This document shows positions 1-9,197 of a stretch of 64,000 nucleotides of DNA, piece by piece. Numbering within the stretch: the first letter of the stretch is position 1; the number at the start of each line of letters is the position of its first letter. The notes beneath the pieces were generated by a model. The model was not told the origin of the DNA, did not search any database, and worked only from the letters and a program-made list of their open reading frames with translations. The position numbers were made by a program, and so were the translations under genes. This DNA is from Clostridium uliginosum (lineage in GTDB: Bacteria; Bacillota; Clostridia; Clostridiales; Clostridiaceae): positions 23,115 to 87,114 of the forward strand of contig NZ_FOMG01000018.1 of the NCBI RefSeq assembly GCF_900112485.1, written 5' to 3'.

Positions 1-101
1 ATATTAACTCAACAAACCTTACACTTGTTTTACTTATAAAATTGAAATTTGTACATTTACTGGAGTTACTAATTTTGTTTCTTTGCTATGTTGCAACAAA
101 A

Positions 102-593
102 TTATCCGCACCAATATAATGCTTGCTTTGTTTGTGCATATTTCTTTTCTGTCTCACATCTGCTAGTTTTGTTTTCCATTTCAGGAGAAATATCTACTGA
201 TACAAACTCAAACTTCTGATAATTTAAAATCATATCTTGGTATTTATCAATATATCTAGGATTCCTTTTCCAAGATTTTATTCTTAGATTACTTACATAT
301 TCACATGATTTACACTTATGAATATTAAATTTGACACTATATTCCTTACACCTTTGCCTTGAATCATATGTCTCAGTACACTGTTTACATTTTAAATCAT
401 CTTCGTTAGATAATATATAAAGTGCACTATTTATCTCTTTATATATGTTTGTCGTTTGTCCAACTTCAAGGCATACTCTTTTCCCCTGTTTATTCTCAGC
501 CCATAAAGCCCAGACTCCGGCTTTCTTATATTTTTCTAAATTCTCTTTTTTCATTTCTTTAATATGATATTCAGCAATCACTTCTTCATTCAT
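102..593 (-). CDS. Divergent GIY-YIG-like protein with Cys clusters
   Basis: 163 aa, function not established. Residues 27-50 contain GVWALWAENKQGKRVCLEVGQTTNI, interrupted here by position only: the GVWAL strand (27-31) and the LEVGQTTNI strand (about 42-50) resemble the two beta strands of a GIY-YIG nuclease core. Near the C-terminus, CETEKKYAQTKQALYWCG (146-163) could supply the family's late Glu and the Thr/Ala/Trp helix. Four CxxC-type Cys pairs between residues 69 and 97 look like a metal-binding insert. The gene follows the Gabija-like pair on the same strand, so it may be a further cargo or defence gene. The classical catalytic Arg is not obvious, so activity is uncertain. Confidence 0.5.
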   Translation of the reverse strand: MNEEVIAEYHIKEMKKENLEKYKKAGVWALWAENKQGKRVCLEVGQTTNIYKEINSALYILSNEDDLKCKQCTETYDSRQRCKEYSVKFNIHKCKSCEYVSNLRIKSWKRNPRYIDKYQDMILNYQKFEFVSVDISPEMENKTSRCETEKKYAQTKQALYWCG

Positions 594-682
594 ATCACAT
601 GTCTCCTACAAATTATAATTTTCACTTTTACCTTTATCCATAAAGTTTACTTCCTTTACAGACTATAAATTATCTAACTATC

Positions 683-952
683 TTAAAAACTAGATACACA
701 GATATGTATTAAGTATAGCGAGACAATATCGATACTACCAGTAACTTTATCTATCAAATGTAATATCATTTGATAAAGTGTTTTATTATCTTTAGTTAGA
801 TCAAAATTGCAACATCCTTCAGATTTAACGTAATATCCGTTTACTACACCTTGTCCAATTATAGAATAATTCATAATTCCATGGTTGCTATTAATTATGG
901 TACATCTAGTTGCTTTACTTCCTTGCATTATATAACTTCTTCCTAATTCCAT
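683..952 (-). CDS. Hypothetical protein, 89 aa
   Basis: A short ORF lying 32 bp downstream of the helicase gene on the same strand. No family is recognised. It has no signal peptide and a moderately hydrophobic C-terminal third. There is no clear ribosome binding site before the ATG at 952. It may be a genuine small cargo gene, the remnant of a larger one, or chance. Its position between the Gabija-like pair and the GIY-YIG-like gene is the main reason to keep it. Confidence 0.3.
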   Translation of the reverse strand: MELGRSYIMQGSKATRCTIINSNHGIMNYSIIGQGVVNGYYVKSEGCCNFDLTKDNKTLYQMILHLIDKVTGSIDIVSLYLIHICVSSF

Positions 953-984
953 AAGACATTATTTTATATTTTGATAAACATATT

Positions 985-2748
985 TTATAAGACCCAATCA
1001 AAAATTGTTATTTTTTCCTTAACCCTACTAAGGGCAACATACAACAAGTTTTGTTCCCTATTCAAAGATTCTCTATCAACTAAATAAACAAAATCAAATT
1101 CTCTTCCTTTAGATTGATGTACATTTAAAACATATATTCCTTTTAACTCTTTAAATGCTTTTTGGTATTGATATTGTAAAAATAAATCGGTAATTTTATC
1201 TGCCGATTTATTATTAGTTAATAAAATCTTTCTTATTAAAGATAAATTATCATGATTTATCTTTAATTCACTATACGGTACCAAGTTTATACAATTAGAT
1301 AAACACCCCCAATATTCTCTGCTTTCATCTGCTTTCTCAACATAAGCAGCAACTTGCTTTAAAAATTGTAACCTTGCATTTTTAAGATTCGAATATCCTA
1401 CACTACTTAACTTATTTCGTTTTATGGCTCCAATACCATCATCATATACAACAGAAAAAATATATTTAACTATTTCTTGACTTAATTCATCTATTGATAT
1501 TCCTTGATCTTGTTTAACATAAAAATCAATCAAATCACATACTATATTATGTTCTTCCTCATTATTACTAATTGTTTGTGAATAAACATTGAATTCCTCT
1601 CTTAATGCTTTCTTAATGAAACGAACCTGTTCATTATACCTACATAAAATCCCTATAGATTTATCTTTTCGCTCTTCAAATTTAGGTAATGCATTTATTA
1701 TCTTATATTTTAAGTTTGAATACATAATATTTTTACTTTGTTTAGAAAATAAGTTCTTATCTCTAACTTTTATTTTTATATACTTAGCATTTTCTGAAGA
1801 TATAAAACTGTTTATATCGTACTTCCCTTCTCTTGCAGTTCTAAGTATACCTTCAATATCTTTTCGACCTTTAAATCTCATAGAAGTAACGAGTTCGCTT
1901 TGCTCTATCTGCTCCCCATACTCCTCTCGCAAGTTTATAATTCTATTAGATGATGCACCTCTCCATCCATATATCATTTGTTTTGAATCTGCAAAAAATA
2001 TTGCATTATTACTTTTTCCAATCAATTTCTTAACTATCGTATCTTGTAAATCCGAAGCATCTTGGTACTCATCTAAAATTATCAGCGGATATTTGTTCTG
2101 AATAATGTTTAGTAAAGATGACGACTTTTCTAATAATTTATTCATATAATATCCTATATCTGAAAAACCCATATATCCTTCTTTGTTTAATTTCATAATA
2201 CTATTTTGTATTTCTTCTTTATAAGGAATTAATTTTTTAACAGCGGGTTTAATATTTCCTTTAGGCGTAATTGGATAAAAATCACCTTCTAAAAGGGAGT
2301 CAACCCATGCATATTGTTCATCCTCTCCAGTATAATCCGATATATGTGAGAGCGCTTCTTCAAAATATATTTTTCTTTGTTTAGGTGAGGTAATAATTAA
2401 ATTTGCATTCAATCCTAGATAATTGCTGTATGCCCATACGTATTTTTGAAAAAAAGAGTGAAAATTCGAAATCTCAATATAATCTGAAATTTTATTTTTA
2501 TTAAAATCTAAATCATCTAATTGTTTATCAATTTGTGCTCTTGCATTCTTTGAAAATGTTAGTATTAACACTTTCTTATTATATTTAAAATCCTTCTCTA
2601 GATTCCAACGTATATAATTCATAGAAGCAGAAACTGCTGTATAAGTTTTTCCAGTCCCCGGAGGTGCTTCAACTAACAGTATTCTTTTTCTATCAGTATC
2701 TCTAGTAAAATAATTAATTATTATTTCCTGCTCTTTATTTGGTATCAT
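985..2748 (-). CDS. gajB: UvrD/Rep-like helicase, GajB-like (Gabija)
   Basis: 587 aa superfamily 1A helicase. Visible motifs are Walker A EAPPGTGKTYTA (about 27-38), motif II DEYQD (about 226-230), motif III ADSKQMIYGWRGA, motif V-like NVHQSKGREFDFVYLVD (about 543-560) and motif VI YVALSRVKEKI near the C-terminus. Its ATG overlaps the stop codon of the upstream OLD-type nuclease, so the two are translationally coupled. An OLD/TOPRIM nuclease paired with a UvrD-like helicase is the definition of the Gabija anti-phage system, in which GajB senses DNA ends and helps activate GajA. At 587 aa it is longer than the original GajB (about 490 aa). A non-defence class 2 OLD pair remains possible. Confidence 0.75.
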   Translation of the reverse strand: MIPNKEQEIIINYFTRDTDRKRILLVEAPPGTGKTYTAVSASMNYIRWNLEKDFKYNKKVLILTFSKNARAQIDKQLDDLDFNKNKISDYIEISNFHSFFQKYVWAYSNYLGLNANLIITSPKQRKIYFEEALSHISDYTGEDEQYAWVDSLLEGDFYPITPKGNIKPAVKKLIPYKEEIQNSIMKLNKEGYMGFSDIGYYMNKLLEKSSSLLNIIQNKYPLIILDEYQDASDLQDTIVKKLIGKSNNAIFFADSKQMIYGWRGASSNRIINLREEYGEQIEQSELVTSMRFKGRKDIEGILRTAREGKYDINSFISSENAKYIKIKVRDKNLFSKQSKNIMYSNLKYKIINALPKFEERKDKSIGILCRYNEQVRFIKKALREEFNVYSQTISNNEEEHNIVCDLIDFYVKQDQGISIDELSQEIVKYIFSVVYDDGIGAIKRNKLSSVGYSNLKNARLQFLKQVAAYVEKADESREYWGCLSNCINLVPYSELKINHDNLSLIRKILLTNNKSADKITDLFLQYQYQKAFKELKGIYVLNVHQSKGREFDFVYLVDRESLNREQNLLYVALSRVKEKITIFDWVL

Positions 2749-4640
2749 TATGAATCACCCTTTACTTGTAGCACATTTTTATAACCAGTTTTTATACTAC
2801 CACAGTTCTCACAGATATCTGTGCATTCAAATGAATTGTTTGATATTTTATTAACTATACATCTTGCTGAATTTTCACATACAGAATTATTTCCCATATA
2901 TACTCCAACAAGATTAAATATATTTGAAAAAGCAGATGGAAGAAAATCTTCTAACATTTTCTCTTCGGCTTTATCAATTAAATAAGATGCTACATACTTT
3001 GAATTAACAATTCCTGCTAAATTTAAATGTAAAAACTCTCTTTGAAATTCCTTTATTTCATCACCATTCAATAGTTCAACTAGTTCCTCAAATGTTTTAA
3101 TCTTTTTATATTCTTCTTCTTGATATTTTTGTTTTAATACTTCACTTTTAGAATCCTTTGATACAAATGGTTTTATATAATTATCCTTATATTTTTTAAA
3201 TGGATATATTTCTTCAAATAATTCCATCCAACATTCTTGAAATACACTCATCCCTACGATAGATGTTTCATAATCCTTAGGCTGGCATAAAATTATACTT
3301 TTAATATTATTTTGTGAGTATTTATTTAATAGCCAATTAATATCTGAATCATTATCTACAAGAGAAAGACATGGAACACTACACTTATCATAAAAAAGTG
3401 CATACTTAAATACATTGTCTTTGCCATCACCCTTGATTATTTCTACTCCACTATCTTCTAAACCGTTAATATACTCTTGAGAAAATAAAGGCAGCCCAGA
3501 TAACTCTGAATCTCCTTCTACCAATAAGATTCCTCTTGAGAACAATCCAGATATTAGTTCTCTTTTTGCAAATTTCTCTATTCTAGTTTCAAAAGCATTA
3601 TCAACCTCTTCAGGTTTAGGCAAATTCTGCATTGTACCATCTTTCATCAAAAATATATTATCAAAATCATATACTTTTGCTACTTCTATAGAATGTGTAG
3701 TAAAAAACAATTGACCTTTGTTGGATTTACTTACTTTCTTTATTATTTTTCTCTGCATAAATGGCTCGAGATTTTGTTCCGGTTCCTCTAAAAATAGTAT
3801 TCCATGGCTACTCATCAATTCTTGAAGTGCTATAAGTAACATTAAATTTTTTATCCCTCTAGATTGATACTTAAGAGGTATATAGTTTGAAGTATTTTTA
3901 TTTTTGCATACAAGACTAAATGATTGTAATGTCTTCCGTTCCGTTAATTCAGTCGCCTCAACACCAATTGCAACTTCATCATTCGCTATCAAATCAAACT
4001 TAGCAAAATTGTTGCCCAAATTTGATAAACTTTCTTTAAAATATGTATCACTCATTAGTGAATTACTTGATGCACTGTTAAAATCATCAATTATACTTTT
4101 AACTAAGTCACTTAATTTATCATTTTCTATTATCTTTGAAAGTACAGAATTACTTACAAATGAAAGTTCCTTTAATGGATCACGTTCTGCTTCTATGTAT
4201 TTATAATTTAATATTCCTTTATGTGCTTGCCTAAATGGTTGCTCTTTTCCATTTGATACAATTGTATGTGATGCTTTTCTATCAGAATTTCCTTTAAATC
4301 TTGTTATTAAAACAAGTTCTTCACCAATTTCACTAATTTTATCATTTTTATCTATATGCTCTAGTAATAGTTCTCCATCTTCAATAATAAAATCTTCTAC
4401 ATCTTTGAACCAAACTTCTATTAGAATATCATTTCTTGTATCTCTATCATAATAATCTATTTCAGATAAAGTCTTGTTATACCACTGTAAATAAGGATTT
4501 AGTAAATAATCTAACGCTGTAGCCAAAGTAGATTTTCCAGAGCCATTTGCTCCAATGATAATATTAATATCTCTATTAGGTTTCCATTCTAATAACTTTA
4601 TTGTTCTAAAGTTCTTTATAATTATTTTATAAATATACAT
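2748..4640 (-). CDS. gajA: OLD-family ATPase/TOPRIM endonuclease, GajA-like (Gabija)
   Basis: The start is placed at the ATG at 4640 (MYIYKIIIKNF) because AGGAGG at 4648-4653 is correctly spaced for it; this gives 630 aa. The N-terminal half is an ABC-type ATPase with Walker A GANGSGKST (about 27-35), a LFLEEPEQNLEP Walker B/D-loop region and an FFTTHS switch His. The second half is a TOPRIM domain with ILLVEGDSELSGLP (Glu near 373) and a SLVDNDSD Asp cluster (near 430). The C-terminus has several Cys (CENSARC, CTDICENCGS) that may bind zinc, which is not standard. In Gabija this subunit assembles into a nuclease that is held back by ATP and released when nucleotides fall. Confidence 0.78.
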   Translation of the reverse strand: MYIYKIIIKNFRTIKLLEWKPNRDINIIIGANGSGKSTLATALDYLLNPYLQWYNKTLSEIDYYDRDTRNDILIEVWFKDVEDFIIEDGELLLEHIDKNDKISEIGEELVLITRFKGNSDRKASHTIVSNGKEQPFRQAHKGILNYKYIEAERDPLKELSFVSNSVLSKIIENDKLSDLVKSIIDDFNSASSNSLMSDTYFKESLSNLGNNFAKFDLIANDEVAIGVEATELTERKTLQSFSLVCKNKNTSNYIPLKYQSRGIKNLMLLIALQELMSSHGILFLEEPEQNLEPFMQRKIIKKVSKSNKGQLFFTTHSIEVAKVYDFDNIFLMKDGTMQNLPKPEEVDNAFETRIEKFAKRELISGLFSRGILLVEGDSELSGLPLFSQEYINGLEDSGVEIIKGDGKDNVFKYALFYDKCSVPCLSLVDNDSDINWLLNKYSQNNIKSIILCQPKDYETSIVGMSVFQECWMELFEEIYPFKKYKDNYIKPFVSKDSKSEVLKQKYQEEEYKKIKTFEELVELLNGDEIKEFQREFLHLNLAGIVNSKYVASYLIDKAEEKMLEDFLPSAFSNIFNLVGVYMGNNSVCENSARCIVNKISNNSFECTDICENCGSIKTGYKNVLQVKGDS

Positions 4641-4795
4641 CTTTAATCCTCCTGTCAATCCTTAATCTTATTGTAACAATATTTGTAACATTATTCCATA
4701 AAACCTCCAAGTATTCACGAATATCCCCAATAAAAGCATTGACTATATTTAATGGAAATTTTCTAGAATTGGTATAAATTTTCAACAAAGAAAAA

Positions 4796-4843
4796 ATGGG
4801 TATTATGTAAACAACGTATTTGTATTACAAAATCCCATTTCAT
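4796..4843 (-). terminator. Probable terminator after the membrane-protein gene
   Basis: On the minus strand AAATGGG (left arm, near 4843) pairs with CCCATTT (right arm, near 4796), with further partial pairing inside, and a T-rich run follows. It lies 70-115 bp after the stop of the 4912-6339 gene and upstream of the Gabija-like pair, which suggests the two are separate transcription units. Confidence 0.5.
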
Positions 4844-4911
4844 TAATTTGCATTAATTAAAATAACTATTTCTATTTCAAAATATCAAGTATTTTCTTAA
4901 CTTAATTTAAA

Positions 4912-6339
4912 TTATTTTTTTGAATAATATATCGGAGTATCATTTATTATTGTTAATATTTCCCTATCTTTATATTTATTGTCCTTTATATTAGTTCCGC
5001 TTAAACTTTTATCACTTATCTGCTTTTCTTTCTTATTCGATTTTTTATCACTAGATTTTAAATTAACTCTTTTATTTTCTAATTTTACATAAAACTCCTG
5101 TATAGTCATACTTATTACAAATGCTAAAAAGAATAATATCGATACATATCTAATAGCACTTTGAATATTTCCTTTAAAAAGATCTGAGGTAAAAAATAAA
5201 ATAGCAGATAAAATTAAAAAAACTCTACTAAATCCAATGATTTTTTGATCTATTTTCATATTCCTATAATCAATTATAAACCTATAAACAATAAATATTA
5301 AAGAAATTAACAACAATATTAGAAAACACATTATTTTAAATTGATTTGTGCTTTTCTGAAAATTTTCTATAAAAATATTGAAATATTTTTTGAAGATATA
5401 TTCGATTATACTCTCTAATAATAAGCATCCTATTAAAATCATAGACCAAATTGCACTATGCTTACTAAATGTTATTATTCCATTTTTCCCTTTTCTTGAA
5501 TTAAATTTTCCATACATGATTAATTTATTAAATGAATTCACAACTTCACAAATCCATCTACTTTCTAAATTATTCATATAATTCACAACTTCATCCTTAT
5601 GAGCCTTTGATAACTTATCATACATATATCTTGCTTTATCACCTATTGTGGCTAGAGTAAATATTAATCCAAAAATTGTAATAAAAAAACTAACCATTTG
5701 GCTCTTATCAAAATTAGTATCATTTAAAAAAATACTGTATTGATAAACATTCAAAACTACATTTAATAGAAATATTATTCCCCATAAAATGAATTGCCTT
5801 ATACTACGTTCTTCTTCATCATATTGAAATTCACCATATAATATCAATGTTATAATTAGATTTATTATTAAAACTATAATGCAAGTCACTATATATTTAT
5901 TGCTATCCATGCTGTTTGGCACTAATAATCCAATTATTATTCCTGACAAAACTAATGGAATAATTAACAAATTTAATATCGTTTCTTTAATATTCTTTTC
6001 CCATTTAACTAATTTTAATAGATAACATACTTTTAGTAATGATTCAGATAATCTAATTTTACTATTTTTTTGATTATAACTTATAAGAAAAATAAGAACT
6101 ATAAAAATATATATTGGAATGATAAAATTATATATATTTTTTGATTCAATGCCTATATCTAATCTTATAAATATCATTGCCATTATTATTTGTAATGGTA
6201 GTCCTAGCAACACCGATATTACTAATGAATATATACTTTGAATAATATAGTCGTAAACTTTCCTCTCTACTTTGTATTCTTTATAAATATATTCAAATTC
6301 AGATGTTATTTTAATAAATACTTCTAATATAAATTTCAT
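4912..6339 (-). CDS. Polytopic membrane protein of unknown function
   Basis: 475 aa with about ten hydrophobic segments, near residues 33-58, 68-88, 119-140, 148-170, 182-204, 213-233, 295-317, 332-354, 366-388 and 395-416. A cytoplasmic-looking loop rich in charged residues (about 235-290) separates two groups of helices. The C-terminal 55 residues are very Lys/Ser/Asp rich and presumably cytoplasmic. No transporter or enzyme motif was recognised. It lies alone between the transposition genes and the Gabija-like pair, with about 235 bp of non-coding DNA upstream and 250 bp downstream. By position it is cargo of the Tn7-like element. A role in defence or as an abortive-infection effector is only a guess. 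Confidence 0.7.
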   Translation of the reverse strand: MKFILEVFIKITSEFEYIYKEYKVERKVYDYIIQSIYSLVISVLLGLPLQIIMAMIFIRLDIGIESKNIYNFIIPIYIFIVLIFLISYNQKNSKIRLSESLLKVCYLLKLVKWEKNIKETILNLLIIPLVLSGIIIGLLVPNSMDSNKYIVTCIIVLIINLIITLILYGEFQYDEEERSIRQFILWGIIFLLNVVLNVYQYSIFLNDTNFDKSQMVSFFITIFGLIFTLATIGDKARYMYDKLSKAHKDEVVNYMNNLESRWICEVVNSFNKLIMYGKFNSRKGKNGIITFSKHSAIWSMILIGCLLLESIIEYIFKKYFNIFIENFQKSTNQFKIMCFLILLLISLIFIVYRFIIDYRNMKIDQKIIGFSRVFLILSAILFFTSDLFKGNIQSAIRYVSILFFLAFVISMTIQEFYVKLENKRVNLKSSDKKSNKKEKQISDKSLSGTNIKDNKYKDREILTIINDTPIYYSKK

Positions 6340-6575
6340 AATTGATGCTCCACATCCTTTCTTAAAATAATTCCATACATTTAATGTCTTATGTTGTCTT
6401 ACAAAATATTAATCACCTAATATATTCTAATTTATTTTCATATTTAATTGAATATATGAAATAAAAAAACAAATAGTAATAGTCTAAAATTAAGTTTATA
6501 TTTTTCCTATTACTACATGCTATATCTAATTTTTGTACTCGCAAAAGTTATTATTAATTTTAATGTTATCTGTAT

Positions 6576-7841
6576 CTATAGTATATATTTTTTTACCGTA
6601 TTCTGACCTACACCAAGTTCTCTAGATATATACCTTATACTAACGCCTTTCCTCGCAAGACTTTCTATCTCTTCTTTATACCTCTCACCAATAGTAATAA
6701 CCTTCCCAATCTTATATTTATCTTCTTCACATACATCCGGCCCACATCTAGCATAGGTAAATCCACAACATTCGCATTTAAACTTACCAACAGGCTTCTT
6801 CTTACTACAGTTATAATTTACTTCAATACTCTCTATTACTGGCTTACAATAGTTATCACAGATTTTATTTAGGCAAATCCAAGGACCATCCCCAAAAGGC
6901 TTGTACTTTATCGTCTTATTAAAAAATTCTTCTAAATCTATTCCTAAAAATCTTATTAGCAGCAAATGCTTTATTGGATTTACATTGGATCGGCTTATTC
7001 TGAGCATATACTTAATCCAGTTTGTAATATTGCTGCTATAGATATTTAAATCAAATAGGCTTAAGAATTCCTCTCCATAGAATTTAATAAATCTACTTTC
7101 TACTTGATCTATCTTTACTCTTCCAGATGGCGTACATAGGCATAATTCTCTTAATCTATTTTTATATTGATCCGTAATCCACAAATAATCTTTATTATTA
7201 ACTTCATTAGATAATAGATATTCAATATACTGATTAATTGCTACGAAATGTTCCAAGTTATTAATGAACAAATCATTTGTAATGTTTTCTTTAAACTCTA
7301 CTTCTAACAATGGGACATACGAATTTTTTCCATAATAGTATATTGGCTGCTTGCTTATCTTTAAAGGAACTTGATGTTTACTGCAGATAAATACTTCTGG
7401 AATCTGGTGTATTCTATGTAAATAGGCTTCTCCGTAATCCTGTATTTCTTCTTTGCAGCATATAGGACATATTTTAAAATATCCTTGTTGTTTTACACTA
7501 ACTTGTGCTGCTCCAACTATCGAATGCACACCTCTTCCATCATTTCCTTTTAGCATTTCCAATGCAAGTTGTTTTTCATGAACATCAACAAAAGATGTAT
7601 AGTAATTAAATAGACTGTAATTCTTTATAATTTCATCTGCAGTATATCCAAATAATTTAGGTATATTTTCTGCCAATATATTATTATTTGATGGTAAATC
7701 AATGCTGGAAGTAATAATACCTCCATTATATAAATCTTCATTGGTTGTAAAATAACTAGTGTTTCCGCTTCTTAAATGGTATCTTGCTAAAATAGAATAA
7801 AGTATTTCATCTTGGTAAGGAGCAGGAAAAAAGGAGATCAT
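6576..7841 (-). CDS. tniQ: TniQ/TnsD-like target-site selector
   Basis: 421 aa. The N-terminus FFPAPYQDEILYSILARYHLRSGN is shortened here to its key part, PAPYQDEILYSILARYH, which is the hallmark opening of TniQ proteins. A zinc knuckle follows at about 125-160 (CPICC, then HRIHQIPEVFICSKHQVPL). A second Cys cluster (CECCGFTYARCG) lies near 350-365, and the end is a helix-turn-helix (ISRELGVGQNTVKKYIL). TniQ/TnsD proteins recognise the attachment site and recruit TnsC. The ATG overlaps the stop of the tnsC remnant (ATGA), as in an intact tnsCD operon. The length is somewhat below Tn7 TnsD (508 aa) but normal for Firmicute versions. It appears intact although its partners are lost. Confidence 0.85.
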   Translation of the reverse strand: MISFFPAPYQDEILYSILARYHLRSGNTSYFTTNEDLYNGGIITSSIDLPSNNNILAENIPKLFGYTADEIIKNYSLFNYYTSFVDVHEKQLALEMLKGNDGRGVHSIVGAAQVSVKQQGYFKICPICCKEEIQDYGEAYLHRIHQIPEVFICSKHQVPLKISKQPIYYYGKNSYVPLLEVEFKENITNDLFINNLEHFVAINQYIEYLLSNEVNNKDYLWITDQYKNRLRELCLCTPSGRVKIDQVESRFIKFYGEEFLSLFDLNIYSSNITNWIKYMLRISRSNVNPIKHLLLIRFLGIDLEEFFNKTIKYKPFGDGPWICLNKICDNYCKPVIESIEVNYNCSKKKPVGKFKCECCGFTYARCGPDVCEEDKYKIGKVITIGERYKEEIESLARKGVSIRYISRELGVGQNTVKKYIL

Positions 7842-8938
7842 ACAATCTCTTTCATTTCAAAATCTGCACTTGTTATATATCCCTTTTCTTTTAAAGCCAG
7901 ATAAGGTGATCTATCCTCTTCCTTTGCAGATTTTATTATAGATCTAATATCGTCATCTTTTAAATTCGAACTTTTATTTCTGGTTACTTTTATTGTATCA
8001 ACTACCTTTATTGCTTCAACCACCAATTTATTTATTCCTATTTCTTCATCTTCTGATAATACCTTTTCTATACCAGAAATAGCCTTCTTCTTATCTATAT
8101 CTAACTCTAATAATCTTATAAGAGCCTCTTCTTTTTTGCTTAACTGCTTTTTTCTTTTAGCAACTTTATAATCTTGTATTCTGGAACTTAAATTAACATC
8201 AGTATTGTTTTCCGTTAGAAAGTCTTCATAATCAATAGTGCATATATCTTCATATTTAGCAATTCTCCTTATATCATTACTTTTCATCGCCTCTATCATT
8301 GGCTTTACTGCATTTAAGTTTTTATCCACAACTTCCTTAATTATATCCACAGTAATTTCTTCTCTTCCTGTGGATATTGCTTTTATTTGCGCCATTGCAT
8401 ATATCTTCACTGCTATATCTATTATCCCTTGGGATTCTTCATATAATAAGTTAATAACTTCTTCTGTTAATGGTGTTTTCTTTTTCGTAAATTGATACTC
8501 CCATATTGTATCAATTAGTAAACTGAAACTTTCATCATTTTTTAGTCTTTCCCATACTATGTTCCCCCCAGTTCCTAATGTTCTTCTTGCCATCCTAAAA
8601 TCATTTTGGAGCAGATTCTTCGCCTTCATTGTTCCTACCAAAACTACTGGAATTCCAACTGTATTTACTAATGTAGTAAAGAAATTTAACATTTTATCTA
8701 CTCCACCAGATTTTGCTTGGCTTAAATGTTGTATTTCATCTATTATGAGTAATCCTAATCCGCTGTTTCTGGCTACTTGTCCTAAGATGCTTAACAATGT
8801 ATCAACTGTTCTTTTTGAAGTTGCATATTTTTCAAAATATCTAGTTCCTAAAATTTGATCTATTCTATTAAAAAAATCTATGCAAAGCCCTTTAACACTA
8901 CCATCAAACGGACAATCAATTTGTAACCAAACAACTTG
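7838..8938 (-). pseudogene. tnsC: tnsC remnant (AAA+ regulator lacking Walker A)
   Basis: An open frame of 366 codons begins without its own start, at QVVWLQIDCPFDGSVKG (8938 downward). This is a typical internal TnsC strand, and the frame continues through the Walker B LGLLIIDEIQHLS, sensor region VLVGTMKAKN and the C-terminal tail to a stop at 7838. The Walker A/P-loop and about 100 N-terminal residues of a normal TnsC are absent. Upstream, the DNA switches to the unrelated HTH ORF in another frame, so a deletion joined the two. Translation could in theory restart at the ATG at 8797 (319 aa), but the product could not bind ATP normally. Confidence 0.8.
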
Positions 8939-9128
8939 ATAAATACAAATCTTTATATTGGTAATGTGCTATAACTTGAGGAAAGTTGCTAAGAACTCTA
9001 TTGAAACTAGATACATTTTGTTTTCCAGAAATCCACAAATTAAAATTAGGCTGCTTTATCTTTAACTGTTTTACTAATTCCTGACGTTGCATTCCATAAA
9101 GAGATAATATATATTCTAAACCAATCAT
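8916..9128 (-). CDS. Small XRE-type HTH protein at the deletion junction
   Basis: 70 aa. The N-terminal 40 residues (ILSLYGMQRQELVKQLKIKQ, then NFNLWISGKQN) read as an XRE/lambda-repressor helix-turn-helix. A strong site TAGGAGGATAAA precedes the ATG at 9128. The last residues run out of frame across the start of the tnsC remnant, overlapping it by 23 bp, so the natural C-terminus was probably lost in the deletion. Small HTH proteins of this kind often head transposition operons, and this one lies next to the transposon-end repeats. A regulator of the tns genes is the likely original role. Confidence 0.6.
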   Translation of the reverse strand: MIGLEYILSLYGMQRQELVKQLKIKQPNFNLWISGKQNVSSFNRVLSNFPQVIAHYQYKDLYLSSCLVTN

Positions 9129-9197
9129 TTTATCCTCCTATTAATATTTGAATATATTTTATCTATTTTTACAATATTTAATCTTTATTTTACTTTA

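Noticed and set aside
1589..2101. 170-aa plus-strand ORF and many similar ones opposite real genes
   Set aside because: It is antisense to the UvrD-like helicase. AT-rich DNA leaves the opposite frame open; there is no start signal or family.
2748..4640. PARIS (AriA/AriB) as an alternative to Gabija
   Set aside because: ATPase and TOPRIM are fused in one chain and the partner is a UvrD-like helicase, which fits Gabija/class 2 OLD. PARIS encodes separate ATPase and TOPRIM proteins.
1..6575. Search for the left end of the Tn7-like element inside the window
   Set aside because: No further CAATCTTTTTT cluster or TGT/ACA terminus was found left of 9198; the end probably lies before base 1.
8238..8858. 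Plus-strand ORFs of 85 and 99 aa across tnsC
   Set aside because: They are shadows of the tnsC remnant on the opposite strand; hydrophobic composition comes from reversed codons.
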